A program made the translations under genes and the position numbers. A stretch of DNA of 64,000 nucleotides from Haplomitrium mnioides (Eukaryota > Marchantiophyta > Haplomitriopsida > Calobryales), in NCBI GenBank assembly GCA_049999725.1, contig JBNGIS010034175.1, positions 1-64,000 on the forward strand. The letters run 5' to 3'. Positions 22,421 through 34,010 of this stretch are shown piece by piece (positions within the stretch are counted from its first letter, which is position 1; each line of letters opens with the position of its first letter). Under the pieces are notes generated by a model. That model made no database searches, was not told the DNA's origin, and saw nothing but the letters and a program-made list of their open reading frames with translations.

Positions 22421-23410
22421 GTATCAACCTAGAGTGTTCGGAGAACACTCTGGTGTGTTATTCTTCAAGTGGAGCTGAGAGGGGGGGCTGTGCGAGTGTC
22501 GGTGCACTGGACGTAGTAAGACCCGTTAAGGCTCAAGGGTGGAGTGGGCTACTTGCAGCTGGTAAAGCTGTCTTCCAGAGGTGGAAGTAAAAGAAACTCT
22601 CTTCCTAGCTTGAGGAAGTAAAAGCAAGGCTTCTCGCGAGGGAAGTTAAAAAACTATCTAGAGAGGAGGGTGTGTGGGTTGCTGGGCTGCAGTTGTAAGG
22701 TAGCGGGATTCACAAGGGAAGTATCATCAGTTAGAAATCCAGAGGGCCTTCAAGGACTCTATTTTCTCTTGCATATATTATATATAAGTGTTGTCCATAT
22801 ATGTGTAGTTAGATTTCTTTTCTGCATGTGTGTCCTCTTGATTTGTTAAATTAGTGGACATCGGATCAGTTGAGCAGACCCTGAGAACACACTTGAAGGG
22901 GGAGTCCAATCCCTTGACACAAGTCTGGTATCCTAGGGGTGAATGCTCTCTGTTCCTGATTCTGTTGCATAGAGTAGGACTTAGAACATGTTAAGATAGT
23001 TAGGATAATCTAGTTTAGTCCTATGACAACCCTGAGAGAGGGAGTCCAACCCTTTTGTAGTGTTCAGCTGTGCAGGTCACCAGCACCATTCTGCCCAAGC
23101 ACAAATAAGGTGGCAAGGTCTAAGTCATTAGTTCATAGGAATAAAGAGGAAGAATCGCACAAATCATAGCTGGGTTTAATGGATGTGGACCTGTGTATGG
23201 TTGAATGTCTGACTTGAGTGTGAGAAGAAGAAGAGTGAGAGAAGCATACCAGGCTTGTAAGGAGAGGAAGAGTCCTTACGGTCTGAAAGTGATAATTGGT
23301 AAGGGGCCATCTCAGAAAAGAACCTGAAAGCCCGAAAACACATCCTCCCCTGCCTCGAAACAGGGCCTGAAAAGGTTAAGGCCAGAAACATGGGAGCGAC
23401 ATGAATTTTT

Positions 23411-23429
23411 TGGCGCTAGAAGGAGGGCC
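23411..23429 (+). other. Primer-binding site of element C
   Basis: TGGCGCTAGAAGGAGGGCC starts 9 bp after the 5' LTR. It is the tRNA-Asn-like site shared with B. Confidence 0.8.
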
Positions 23430-23609
23430 AAAGGCTTGAAAAAACCTGAGACCAACCCGAATCAGAGAGACTACTGTATGCACAAGAGACTCAAGTCAGT
23501 CGGTGAGAAGGCCACTTCTGAGAAACAGAGCAATTGGGGGTTGAGCTTGTTAAAGAAGAGTGGTGGAAGGAAGGAACCCTTGGGTGGAAGTGGCAGTGGC
23601 TATGGAGGG

Positions 23610-24712
23610 ATGGCCAACCAGGTACCACCTTCTAGGCTTCGGGGAAGGTTCAAATACAGGTCCTTCAAGGGCGCCCGAAAGATGACCCAGATGCATGGCT
23701 GGATGACCTCGAGAACACTGCATCAGCGAATGGGGAAGCCCATGTCAAGATTGGAATCCTGCCAGCAGTGCTAAAGGGAGAGGCCCAACCCTGGTACAAA
23801 AACCTGCCAGACAATGTCAAGAGGGACTGGCATGCATTGAAGGCGGCCTTCACAGCGGAGTTCCGGGGGATTGGCGAAGAGACTGAGGCGCTGATCAAGA
23901 TGGGTCAGCTCATGATGAAGAAGAAGGAGTCTATGAGAAGGTTTCTCCAACGGTTCAAGAAGGTGGCGAGGAAGCTGAACCCTCCAGCCACAGACGGAAT
24001 GCTCACAACGTGGTTCCTGGCAGCGCTCCTCAGAGGAATTGGGACCCAGGTGCACCAAACGGATCCACAGACTCTCGATGAGGCAATCAATGCAGCCAGA
24101 TCCCATGTGAAGGCTGCTACCACCAGTTCTCGGAGGAAGGCAAGGTCTAGGTACGACTTTGACGATTCTTCGGACACCTCGGACAGTGATGAGGGAACAG
24201 ATCAGAGTTCTAAGTCCTCATCAAAAAGCGAGAATGAGTCGAGCAGTAGCAACTCAAACGAGGACCGGTCATCCAGGAGGAAGAAGAAGAAGAAGAAGCA
24301 GGTGAAGGAGGTGCATCAACGCAAGGGGGCCAGCAAGGGGAGGTACAAGAAAACTGAACCTGAACCCGAGGCTAGTAGGAAGCCTGTGGGGAGGGATCAA
24401 ATTGAGGAGCTGAGCGCCAAGATGGAGGCGATGAACATCCTCATGGCAGGGATCAAGCTGGAGGGAAGACCCCTGCCGACCCGGAGAGTTGGAGTCTGGT
24501 GTGTCCGCTGCAAGCAACACGGACATTCCCCCCAGGAATGTCCGAATGACACCCATGCTATGCAGTATGTAAGGGAGGAAGCACCAGAGTACATGAGAGA
24601 AGAGGTGGAGTATGTCCTAGAGGAGGCCTCAGACACAGTGTATCAAATCCAAGGGGGACCTAGGACAATTCTGAGCAGGCCTGTAGGAGGGAACGCAGGG
24701 CCTATGAATTAG
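23610..24712 (+). pseudogene. gag: Element C: gag
   Basis: Nearly intact gag. The ATG at 23610 opens MANQVPPSRLRGRFKYR; an upstream in-frame ATG near 23475 could lengthen it. A one-base loss near 23672 shifts the frame, after which a long frame runs to 24712. It carries WYKNLPDNVKRDW, the KMGQLMMKKKES helix, a Ser/Asp-rich acidic stretch, a poly-Lys patch, a coiled-coil-like EELSAKMEAM segment and the first CCHC knuckle (CVRCKQHGH..., 24500-24541). An acidic REEAPEYMREEVEY stretch follows. Gag would form particles, and the knuckles bind RNA. Confidence 0.9.
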
Positions 24713-25468
24713 TGGGCTGCTAATCGGCTACCCAAGACCACAATCATGGTGTGTTGGAATTGTGGCCAACCCGATCACATTTCAGCAAGCTGTCTGGAGC
24801 CGCGGAAGAGCAATTATGGGCAATAGCATCCCCTCTGCTTCCAATGCAAAGCGGAGGGGCATGTGGCCATGAATTGCCCACAGGGAAGGCCAGATGCTGC
24901 ACCTAGGCCGAGCTTGAATCCTCCTCCCCCCTCAAACGTCAATCTGATCACTCTAGACATGGAGGAGGAAACCAAGTTGCCATGCTGGGAGACACCAACA
25001 TTGGAGGAGTGTTTCAGGGTGGTCACCAAGGCAGGGGCCAAGGCCAAAAGGAGGAGCCACAGGAAGGCCGAGAAAAGAGTTGAGAAGGAAGTGGCTCGAG
25101 CGACCCCACCTCGGGATGATCCTGATTATCGGCGAGATCATCCGAAATGGTTCTACCTAGAGCAGCAGGACCAGGTGAGGAAGCAATTAGAGGCCCTGGA
25201 ACAAGAGCAGGCAGAAGAGGAAACCCTCAAGGAAGTCGGGAAGCAGCAAGGAGGGCTCCAAGAGGTGCAGGAGAGGATTGCAGCTGCGAAAGAGGGGGTG
25301 AAGCCCGACCCCTACAGCATTCAAGCGGATATAAGAAATTATCCCGTCACGGCCACAGTAGGCCAACTCCTCAAGGATAGCCCACTGTACCGGAGACAGC
25401 TTCGTGAAATGCTGATGGGTGTGAAGAGGAGGAAGAGGCTGCCCCAGGTGGGAGTTCCAGCAGACTAG
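24713..25468 (+). pseudogene. Element C: gag C-terminus with two more CCHC knuckles and linker
   Basis: The same frame continues past the TAG at 24710-24712 with knuckle 2 (CWNCGQPDH..., 24752-24793) and, after a TAG near 24824, knuckle 3 (CFQCKAEGH..., 24836-24877). A Pro-rich hinge and a Lys/Glu-rich linker follow (DYRRDHPKWFYLEQQDQ), then the RRQLREMLMGVKRRKRL block before the protease. The stops probably arose by decay, since B is open at the second position. Confidence 0.85.
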
Positions 25469-26155
25469 CAACTGGTCTGTGAGGACAAGGGGACCCTTGA
25501 GATCGACATACAGATTGCGGGTTGCACATTGTCCTCGGTGCCTGTAGACGGAGGGGCAGGCGTCAACATCATGGTGGAGGAGACTGCTCACAAGCTTGGA
25601 TTCATGGAATTCCAGCACATCGCCCGAATCATGAGGCTGGCGAATGGGTCGTGCGTAAAGCCATTGGGCTCTCTCTTGCAAGTCCCAACATTCATCGGAG
25701 GGGAGGAATTCAAGCTCAACTACCTAGTGATGTGACCCGCCAGAGCATCTCCTTACCCGGTGCTGATCGGGAGATTGTGGCTGTATGGGGCCAAGGTAAT
25801 GCACAACTGGGAGAATTCTACACTGATGTTCGGCCCCAACAGAATGACAGTGCATTACGGGCATGTTCTTCATATGGGGGAAACGTAGTCAGAGGCAGAG
25901 TACGAGAGTGTGTGGTCCAAGGAAGAAGAGGACCCGGAGTACCACTACTAGGTACAAGTGGTGAGTGAAGCAACAGAGGGGGATCTTTTAGAAGAGGGTG
26001 TGAAGTCTGTCCACCAAAGTAAATTCTCAGCCTACGACAGACCAGAGCACCAATGGAAGTCGGTGGCAGATGGGGCCAAGGGTAGGGACACTAGGGGGCA
26101 CCTCGACAATGGAGGAGGTATGAGGATCAAAGGGAAAACGAGGGCCCAACTATAA
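25469..26155 (+). pseudogene. Element C: aspartic protease and truncated pol
   Basis: After a TAG at 25466-25468 the frame gives DIQIAGCTLSSVPVDGG with the DGG active-site loop, then GLIGR-type flap sequence. A TGA at 25733-25735 stands where B has CGA, and TAG codons near 25874 and 25950 follow. The sequence ends in an acidic tail near 26155. In B and A this point is followed by RT; here the element passes directly to its 3' untranslated region, so about 3 kb of pol are missing. Confidence 0.82.
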
Positions 26156-26336
26156 CCTCATCAAGGGCGCTCAGCAACGGCATGTAAGTTATTTATGTGT
26201 GTGTGAGTGTGTGTTTTGTGAGGAGGGGGTGTTTCTTGGGGTTGTTTTGCAGGAGTTACAGAGTCGGGCCAGCAACCAGCAACATAGGCACCAAAAAATT
26301 GAGGGAGAAGAGGTGTGTTTGCGGGGACGCGTCACA

Positions 26337-26352
26337 CTTGAAGGGGGAGTTA
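26337..26352 (+). other. Polypurine tract of element C
   Basis: CTTGAAGGGGGAGTTA lies directly before the TGTCAG start of the 3' LTR. It would prime plus-strand synthesis. Confidence 0.8.
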
Positions 26353-29300
26353 TGTCAGCAAGTGCTTTGGAGCATTCACGCGGAATTCACAAAATCAAAA
26401 GCACCATTGGCCATATGATCCCTTTGCGAGTGTGAAGGCCTCTCAGAAACAACTGATTACCTCAAATAGCTGATAAGAGCAAAGCGCATGAGTCTTGGGA
26501 GGGAAACAGGATCATGGCAGAGGAGAGGAGGAAGGAGAGCAGTGATCGCCAGCTAGGGGAGGGGCCCCATTTTCAAATTCAAATCAGGCCAGCGAGAATC
26601 CGTGAGCCTAAGGAGGGTGCGGGGATCGGAGCTTGGGGAGAAGGGACAGAGCAGCCACCCATGGCGAGGTGATCGCAGGAGGAAGAAGACGGGATCAATA
26701 ACAAGGAAGCCCGAAGGCACTCCGAAGAAAGGCAGATCGCGGAGGTCCTGCAGCAGCCACAAATCGGGAAGCAAGCATCAGGAGTTGACATGAGGAGGTG
26801 AGATCGTCACGAGGGCGAGCAAGGCTAGGGAAGAGGGACGCCTCGATCCCGCAAGCAAGAGCGAGCCCCGCAGAGGCCGATCAAACGCTCCATCCAAGTC
26901 GGTAAGTCCTGGCGAAAGAGTGGAGTCCCCGAAAGGTCCCGCGAGATTCCACGGAAACGTGGCGTCCCCTGAGCCCTTCGCGGGATTCCACGATTGACGT
27001 GGCAGCACCAAGAGGCCCGCGGGTCTACAGACAGGCGCCTCCCTAAGTGGGGAGCCCACTTAACCTAGTTCCAATGCGTCTTACGACGTGGGGAGCCCGG
27101 TTAAGAGGGATCCGCGAGGAACCCAACAGGGGAGCAAGGAAAGGGACCATAAACAGCTACTTATCGCGGGTTTGGCTGAAGGAAAACGGGAGAGTGCCGG
27201 AAAGGCGATCTATCGGAGATCCAAGAGGAGGAGGAGCGCGGAAGCCGAAGGGGCGACCTAGCGTAGATTCGCCAAAAAGAAAACACAGAGGAGAGCCGAA
27301 AGGGGGACTGATCACTGATTTGACCGAATAAGAGCGAGTGGAGGCGAAAAGGCGACTTGTCGGCGAACCGGTTCGAACAACGTGCATCAGTAGCGAAGCG
27401 GTGACCTAGCACAAACCGTCCAACGGGAAGAAGGCTGAGCCAGAAGGGCGATATGGTGCCTATCCGATGGGGGAAAACGAAGGGCACGGCGAAAGCACGA
27501 TATGTCGATGAATTGGCGAGCGAGATGAAAGCGGCCGGAAAACGAAGCTAACGCCAGTGCGACCGACGGAGGAGCTACCGGTGCTGAAAGGGTGACACTT
27601 CATCGCTTCGGCATCCAGCAAGATAAAAGTTCAACGAGATACGGCATAAGGTTTGAAAGGAGCGAACGGTCCAAAAGGGCTTAGTAGTTCTTATATCAAG
27701 CTTTCAGAAGTGTTAGCGAAGCTAGCCTCAAGCGCGCGAGTAGTTCTTACTTCGAAGGTACGTCAAAACGACAACATCGACACCGTTCTTATTCAGTGAG
27801 TAGGGGAAGTCCGCGGCGGTTCTACAAATTACGTGACGAGCGTAGGGAGTTCGCAGGAGGCTTCGGAAACGTGGCGCACTGAGGAGCCGGGATGTGTTTG
27901 CGAAGGTCAACTTCGAAAGAAGGGTCCGCATGACGGTCCGCCTACCCTTTGTGGGGCAGCGTCGGACGGCGCCCTTCGGATGACGTGGCGCCTTGGGAAG
28001 CACGCTTGGGTTCCGTGGGTCAACATCGGAAGGAGGTCCACGCGACGGTCCGTCTACCCTTTTGCGGTGTGGCATCGGACGGCGGCCTTCGGAGGACGTG
28101 GCGACTCCAGGGACCTCGAGGCAATTCACGGGACACGCAGCGCAAAGAGAGGAGTTCACCTGACCTCGGGCACAGTGCGGGTCAACTACGGAGGAAGAGT
28201 TCAGCGCGACGGTTAGCCTACCCCTTGCGGGGCGGCGTCGGACGGCAGTGCAGCGGACTACATGGCGCGAGGAGAAGAAAGAAGCATCTACGGAGGGATC
28301 TAAGGAGATTCCTTGGAGTCGGTTTCGTGGGGCATTGCAGAACTCCGTTCCAAAGCGCCTCTTCCGACTTGCTCTTGAGGGAATCTGCGGAATCTCTTCC
28401 CGCAAGACTCCTCGGGGCTCCTCGTCGAAGTGACCGTTGTCCTTGGATTTTCCTTGACCAATTGCTTGACACGCGGCGCTTTCTCCCATCCCGTGGTAAC
28501 GGGATTACTGAATAGTGAAGCCACGCGTCGTCGTCCTTTGTTTCGAGCTAACGGCAATAACGACTACTCATCGGATCGGGTGTCGAGGGGCAGCGCGCAA
28601 GGGGAGTATACATTGTTTGCTTTGGAATTCCTTCGGGTTGATGCATAGGCAATTGTTGGAGATATAGCGTTGCGGAGCACGAGATTCGCGCATGGTAAGG
28701 AAAGGCGATAATTCATTGAAGGCTATGTGAGGCAGGGGTACTCGCTCAAGGGGAACCGGGGGATTTAGAGGAGGACTGGGGGGAGACCCAGGTGACCTCA
28801 TCCTTGTAGGCGGACCAAGGCGGAGGGTTACTGATACGATAGTTGGAAGGAGTTTTCGGTCGGTTGAGAACTACGGAGAGGCTGCCGAGTAGGGAGCTTG
28901 GGGTCGTCTCGGTGTTTCACGGGCAATTGCAGCGCGACAACCATAGCAAGAAAGAGGAATTGCACATGGTAAGGCAAGGCGATAATTCATTGAAGGCTAC
29001 GTGAAGTAGAGGTACTCGCTCAAGGAGAACTGGGGGATTTAGAGGAGAACTAGGGGGAGACCCAAGTGACCTCATCCTTGTAGACGGACCAGAGCGGAGG
29101 GTTACTGATACGATAGCCGAAAGGAGTTTTTGATCGGTTGAGAACTAAGAAGAGGCTGCCAAGTGAGGAGCTTGGAGTCTCTTGGCATTCGCTTGTGCAA
29201 GCCATCAACCTAGAGTGTTCGGAGAACAATCTTGTGTGTTATTCTTCAAGTGGAGCTAAGAGGCGGGGGCTGTGTGAGTGTCGGTGCACTGGGCATAGTA

Positions 29301-30184
29301 AGACCCGTCGAGGCTAGAGGGTGGAGTGGTCTACCTGCAGCTGGTAAAGCTGTCTTCCAGAGGTGGAAGTAAAAGAAACTCTCTTCCTAGCCTAAGGAAG
29401 TAAAAGCAGGGCTTCTCGCGAGGGAAGTTAAAAAAACTATCTAGAGAGGAGGGTGTGTGGGTTGCTGGGCTGCAGTTGTAAGGCAGCGGGATTCACAAGG
29501 GATGTATCATCAGTTAGAAATCCAAAGGGCCTTCAAGGACTCTGTTTTCTCTTGCATATATTGTATATAAGTGTTGTCCATATATGTGTAGTTAGATTTC
29601 CATTTTGCATGTGTGTCCTCTTGATTTGTTAGATTAGTGGACATCGGATCAGTTGAGCAGACCCTGGGAACATACTTGAAGGGGGAGTCCAATCCCTTGA
29701 CACAATTCTGGTATCCTGGGGGTGAATGCTCTCTGTTCCTGATTCTGTTGCATAGAGTAGGACTTAGAACATGTTAAGATAGTTAGGATAATCTAGTTCA
29801 GTCTTGTGACAACCTTGAGAGGGGGAGTCCATCCCTTTTGTAGTGTTCAGCTGTGCAGGTCACCAGCACCATTCTGCCCAAGCACAAATAAGGTGGCAGG
29901 GCCTAAGTCATTGTGTCCTAGGAATAAAGAGGAAGAATCGCACAAATCACAGCTAGGTTTAATGGATGTGGACTTGTGTATGGTTGAATGTCTGACTTGA
30001 GTGTGAGAAGAAGAAGAGTGAGAGAAGCATACTAGGCCTGTCAGAAGAGGAAGAGTTCTTAAGGTCTTAAAGTGGTAACTAGCAAGGAGCCATCTCAGAA
30101 AAGAACCCGAAAGCCCGAAAACACATCCTCCCCTGCCTTGAAACAAGGCCTGAAAAGGTTAAGGCCAAAAACAAGGGAGCGACA
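26353..30184 (+). repeat. 3' LTR of element C
   Basis: 3832 bp, colinear with the 5' LTR over its whole length and ending GGGAGCGACA before the GATGC duplication. Confidence 0.93.
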
Positions 30185-30189
30185 GATGC
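30185..30189 (+). repeat. Target site duplication of element C, right copy
   Basis: GATGC, identical to 19566-19570. The gag of B continues from here. Confidence 0.93.
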
Positions 30190-31520
30190 TCAGAGCATGG
30201 TTTCTGGCAGCCCTACCCAGAGGAATTGGGACCTAGGTGAGGCAGACAGATTCGCAAACGCTGGAGGAGGCGGTCAATGCAGCCCGCTCACATGTAAAGG
30301 TTGCAATCACAAGTTTGTGTAGGAAGGCCAGAGCAAAGTATGAGTCCGATGACTCTTCAGACACTTTGGATAGCAGAGAGGAGACGGATGAAAGTTTCAC
30401 AGCTTCCTTGAAAAGCGAGAGCAACTCGAACAGCAGTAGCTCAGAGGAGGACCAATCATCCCTGAAGAAGAAGAAGCGGAAGGATCTGAAGAAGAAAAAA
30501 CTGGCCAAGGAGAGAAAGATGCACTAGTGTAAGGGGGCCAACAAAGGAAAATATAGAAGAAGTGAACCCGAACCCGAAACGAGTAAGAAGCAAGGGGGGA
30601 GGGATCGAATTGACAAGCTGACCGCCAAGATAGAGGCGATGAATATCCTCCTAGCAAGAATCAAACTGGAAGGCAGGCCTCTACCTACCAAGCGAGTCGG
30701 AGTGTGGTGTGTGAGATGTAACAAACATGGCCACTCCACTCAAGAATGCCCAGTAGAAAACAATGTGGTACACTATGTGAGGGAGGAAGCACCATAGTAT
30801 GTGAGGGAGGAAGTAGAGTATGTGATGGAAGAGGCCTCTGAGACAGTATATCATATCAATGGGGGGCTTTGAACCATGCTGAGTAGGCCTGCAGGGGAGT
30901 GCGGAGGGCCAAGAAACCAATGGGTTGCCAATCAGCCACCCGGGACAACAATCATGGTGTGTTGGCGTTGTGGCCAACCTGGCCACAATTCCTTTAATTG
31001 TCCGGAACCGCGGAAGAGCGGCTATAGCCAACCGTCTGCTTTATGTTTCCAATGCAAGAAGGAGGGGCATGTGGCGGTTAATTGCCCACGTAACAGAAGG
31101 CCTGATGTATCCCCCGACCCAAGCGCAAATCCCCCTCCCCCCGTAATTGTCAATCTCATAGCATTGGAGAAGGAGGAGGAGGAGGTGGAATTACCCGGAT
31201 GGGAGACACACGCCCCTAAAGATTGCTTCCGAGTGGTGACCCGAGCCAAGGCGAAGGCCAAGAAACGGGCGGCCCAAGTAACCTCGTCACGGAGTGACTC
31301 GGATTATCAGAGAGATAATCCGAAGTGGTTCTATCATAAGCAAAACAGAACCACGTAAGGAAGCAATTGGAGGATCTAAAAGCAGGCAGCAGTGGAGACC
31401 TTGAAGGAGGTCCGCAAGTAGTAGAGAGGGATCAAGGAAGTGGGGGCAAAGGTCACAGGTCCAGAAGATGGAGTAAAACCCGTCCCATACATCATTCAGG
31501 CTAATGTAAGGGACTGCCCT
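30190..31520 (+). pseudogene. gag: Element B: gag, second part
   Basis: Continues the interrupted peptide (WFLAALPRGIGT, then a TAG near 30235). It has a Ser-rich and Lys-rich middle, the EELxAKMEAM-like segment (KLTAKIEAMNIL), and three CCHC knuckles: CVRCNKHGH... near 30711, CWRCGQPGH... near 30960 and CFQCKKEGH... near 31050. Stops occur near 30525, 30796 and 30870. A frameshift near 31355 separates the knuckles from the linker. The linker has DYQRDNPKWFYHK, as in the other elements. Confidence 0.85.
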
Positions 31521-31541
31521 GTTACGGCCACAGTGGGCTAA

Positions 31542-32600
31542 TTGATCAAGGACAGCCCACTATACAAAAAGAAGCTCCAAGAACTGTTGATGGGAGCCAA
31601 GAGGAGGAGAAGGCTGCCCCGAGTAGGAGCTCCAGCAGATCTACAACTAGTGTGTGAGGACAAGGGGGCCCTTGAGATCGACATTCAGATCGCAGGGTGC
31701 ACCCTGTCGTTGGTGCCCATTGATGGAGGGGCGGGAGTGAACATAATCGTGGAGGAGACAGCCCACAAGCTGGGATTCACGGAATTCCAACCCATAGCCA
31801 GAATCATGAGACTGGCAGATGGATCCAGGGTGAAACCATTGGGCTCACTCCTCCAAGTACCCACCTTCATTGGAGAAAAGGAGTTTAAGCTGAATTATTT
31901 GGTCATACGACTAGCTAGGGCATCTCCATACCCTATACTAATTGGGAGACCCTGGCTGTATGGGGCCCGAGTTCTGCATAACTAGGGGAATTCCACATTG
32001 GTGTTTGGCCCCAAGAAGACAGTGGTACACTACGGATCTGTTCCTCAGTTGGGGGAGATCCAAGCAGAAGAGAAATATGACAGTGAGTGGTCCGAGGAGG
32101 AGGAAGAGTCAAAATACCACTATTGGGTTCAGATGATGAGCGAGGCAATAGAGGAGGATCTGTCGGACGAAGGTGTGGTGTCTGTTATCCAAATTGAGAT
32201 AGAAGAATACACAGAAATAGAGCACCAACTGAAGAAATCCACGGAAGATCGAACATGGGATGAGGACACTAAGGCTAATAGAAAGGAGGGGTCCGAAGTG
32301 TCTCATCGGATGAAGGGGGCGGACACAGAGAAGTCCGAAGAATCTCCTTAGGTGGAAGGGAGGTTGCGATTGGCAACCTTGATGCAAGAGGAAGGGGCGC
32401 AATGGAGAGAGGAGATGGGGGCGGTGAGAAAGGACAAACATAAGCAAGTGGTAGTCCAAGAGGGACAAGCATTCCACATTGGATCTGAATTGCTTAGAGA
32501 ATCAGAGCAAGCCATCACCCAACTCCTAAGTAGCCTTTGCTTGGAGTCACGTAGATTTGAATGTTGTCCCAAGGGAATTGGGGGAACACTGGATTGACTT
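31542..32600 (+). pseudogene. Element B: aspartic protease and acidic linker
   Basis: The block SPLYKKKLQELLMGAKRRRRL leads to the protease DIQIAGCTLSLVPIDGG with DGG at the active site and VNIIVEETAHKLGF after it. The frame ends at a TAG near 31983 where C has TGG. An acidic region (EEESKYHYWVQ, SEAIEEDLSDEG) continues to 32350. After a further stop, sequence ahead of RT reaches about 32600. The product would process Gag-Pol. Confidence 0.82.
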
Positions 32601-33420
32601 AGAGCCCACAACAATCTCGGTAAGGCAGCGACAATAAAGGATGAACCCCCGCTTCTCTCTGTTGGTGAAAGAGGAAATTGACAAGCTGTTGGAGGCACAC
32701 TTCATCTACCCGATCCTCAACAGTGAGTGGGTGTCCCCGCTGGTGGTGGTGCCCAAGAAAGTGGGGCAAGATGGTGAAAGGAAAATCTGAGTGTGCAAGG
32801 ATTCTCGGAAGCTCAATGAGGCCACGAAGAAGGACCACTATCCATTGCCTTTGACGGATGGGGTGCTGGAATTGGTGGCAGGGCAAGAGGTGTATAGCTT
32901 CATGGATAGGTACTTCAGGTATAACCATATTTGGATCAAAGAGGAGGATCAGCTCAAAACGACATTCACCATAGAATGGGGGGTATTTGCCTTCCAAAGA
33001 ATGCCATTCAGATTATGCAATGCACCAGGAAATTTCCAAAGGATGATGATGAACATCTTCCATGATTATCTGAGGAAATTCTTGGAGATCTTCATCGACA
33101 ATTTTGTGGTGTATGGGAAGCTGAATGATCATGAGCGGGATGTGAGGCTCACTCTTCAGCGCTGTAGGGAGATGGGGCTAAGGTTGCATCTAGGAAAATG
33201 TTTCTTCGGGGTGAAGGAGGGAATACTCCTCGGACACTGGATTTCCAGTCGGGGCATCCAAGTGGATCAAGAGAAGATCGCCATCTAGATGCAGGTCTTA
33301 TTCCCCACCAACTTGAAGGAGGTACAAGGCTTCTTAGGTTGCGGGGGATACTACAAGAGGTTTATTGACCAATTTTCCTTAATGGCTCTACCCCTCACCC
33401 AGATGACAAAAGGGGGCAGC
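32601..33420 (+). pseudogene. Element B: reverse transcriptase
   Basis: Best preserved pol domain of the window. Blocks: MNPRFSLLVKEEIDKLL, NSEWVSPLVVVPKK, a TGA near 32788 (expected Arg), KLNEATKKDHYPLPL, SFMDRYFRYNHIWI, the FQRMPFRLCNAP region, and the catalytic block FIDNFVVYG at about 33095-33120. As in element A, the second catalytic Asp is Asn (GAC AAT). A TAG at 33286-33288 precedes the connection region GFLGCGGYYKRF. The enzyme would be inactive. Confidence 0.9.
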
Positions 33421-34010
33421 ACCTTTGAAGCAACCCCCGAAAGGCTGGCAAGCTTCCTGGAATTGAAGAGGCAATTAGCGAGTGCCCCTGCACTAGCGCC
33501 TTTCAGCTTGGGGAGAGATTTTCACATGATGATTGATGTGTCTAGCTTTTGCATCGGAGCGGTGTTGAGCCAGATGGATGAGAGGGGCGGAGATCATCCA
33601 ATCTATTTTGCCAGTAGGCTATTGGCCCCTACAGAGAAGAATTACTCTGCTACGGATCAGGAAGCCTTGGGAATTATTTATGCCTTGAAGAAATTCAGGC
33701 ACTACTTGTTGCATTACAAGGTGATCTTCCACATGCACTCAAGTACATGGTGAACAAGCTGGATGTGATAGGTTTAAGTGCGAGATGGGTTCTTCTCCCA
33801 CAGAAGTTCAACTTTGAAGTGAGGATCAAACCAGGGAGGAAGCACAACAATGCCAACTTCTTCTCCAGAATTGCTAGGCCAATCAATCAAGAGGAGGTAA
33901 GTGATGCGTTTCCGGATGAGGACCTGTTCAAGGTGAAAGTTAGAAGGGCCACAGACTATGCTTCAATAACAAAACTCCTCAGTTCAACTTAAATCTCGAA
34001 AGGCAACAAC
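33421..34010 (+). pseudogene. Element B: RNase H
   Basis: Asp in MIDVSSFCIGAVLSQ, Glu in DQEALGIIYALKKF. A short deletion near 33735 removes the TDHNA peptide, with its catalytic Asp, and shifts the frame. The domain continues as RWVLLPQKFNFEV to NANFFSRI, and an acidic linker leads into integrase. Confidence 0.85.

Larger units (their letters stand above)
19571..23401 (+). repeat. 5' LTR of element C
   Basis: GC-rich and CpG-rich LTR of 3831 bp. Main parts: a module AAGTGGGGAGCCCACTTAA near 20265, units with GACGTGGCG and GGTCAAC (20150-21480), a direct duplication with offset about 274 bp (21868-22420), and two GGGGGAGTCC segments near 22898 and 23035. It ends GGGAGCGACA. Confidence 0.93.
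19571..30184 (+). mobile_element. Element C: complete LTR element with gag and protease only
   Basis: Two LTRs of 3831 and 3832 bp flank 2951 bp of internal sequence, with a GATGC duplication on both sides. Both LTRs start TGTCAG and end GAGCGACA. A primer-binding site and a purine tract are in place. Inside there is only gag, a linker and protease; no RT, RNase H or integrase frame is seen. This is the layout called TR-GAG or non-autonomous. In the first 215 bp the LTRs differ at roughly 19 positions by eye, so the insertion is not recent. Confidence 0.93.

Noticed and set aside
27728-28489. 253-codon open frame on the minus strand of the 3' LTR of C
   Set aside because: It is antisense within a GC-rich, CpG-rich repeat array, is broken in the matching place of the 5' LTR, and shows no domain. 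GC-rich repeats often leave long chance frames.
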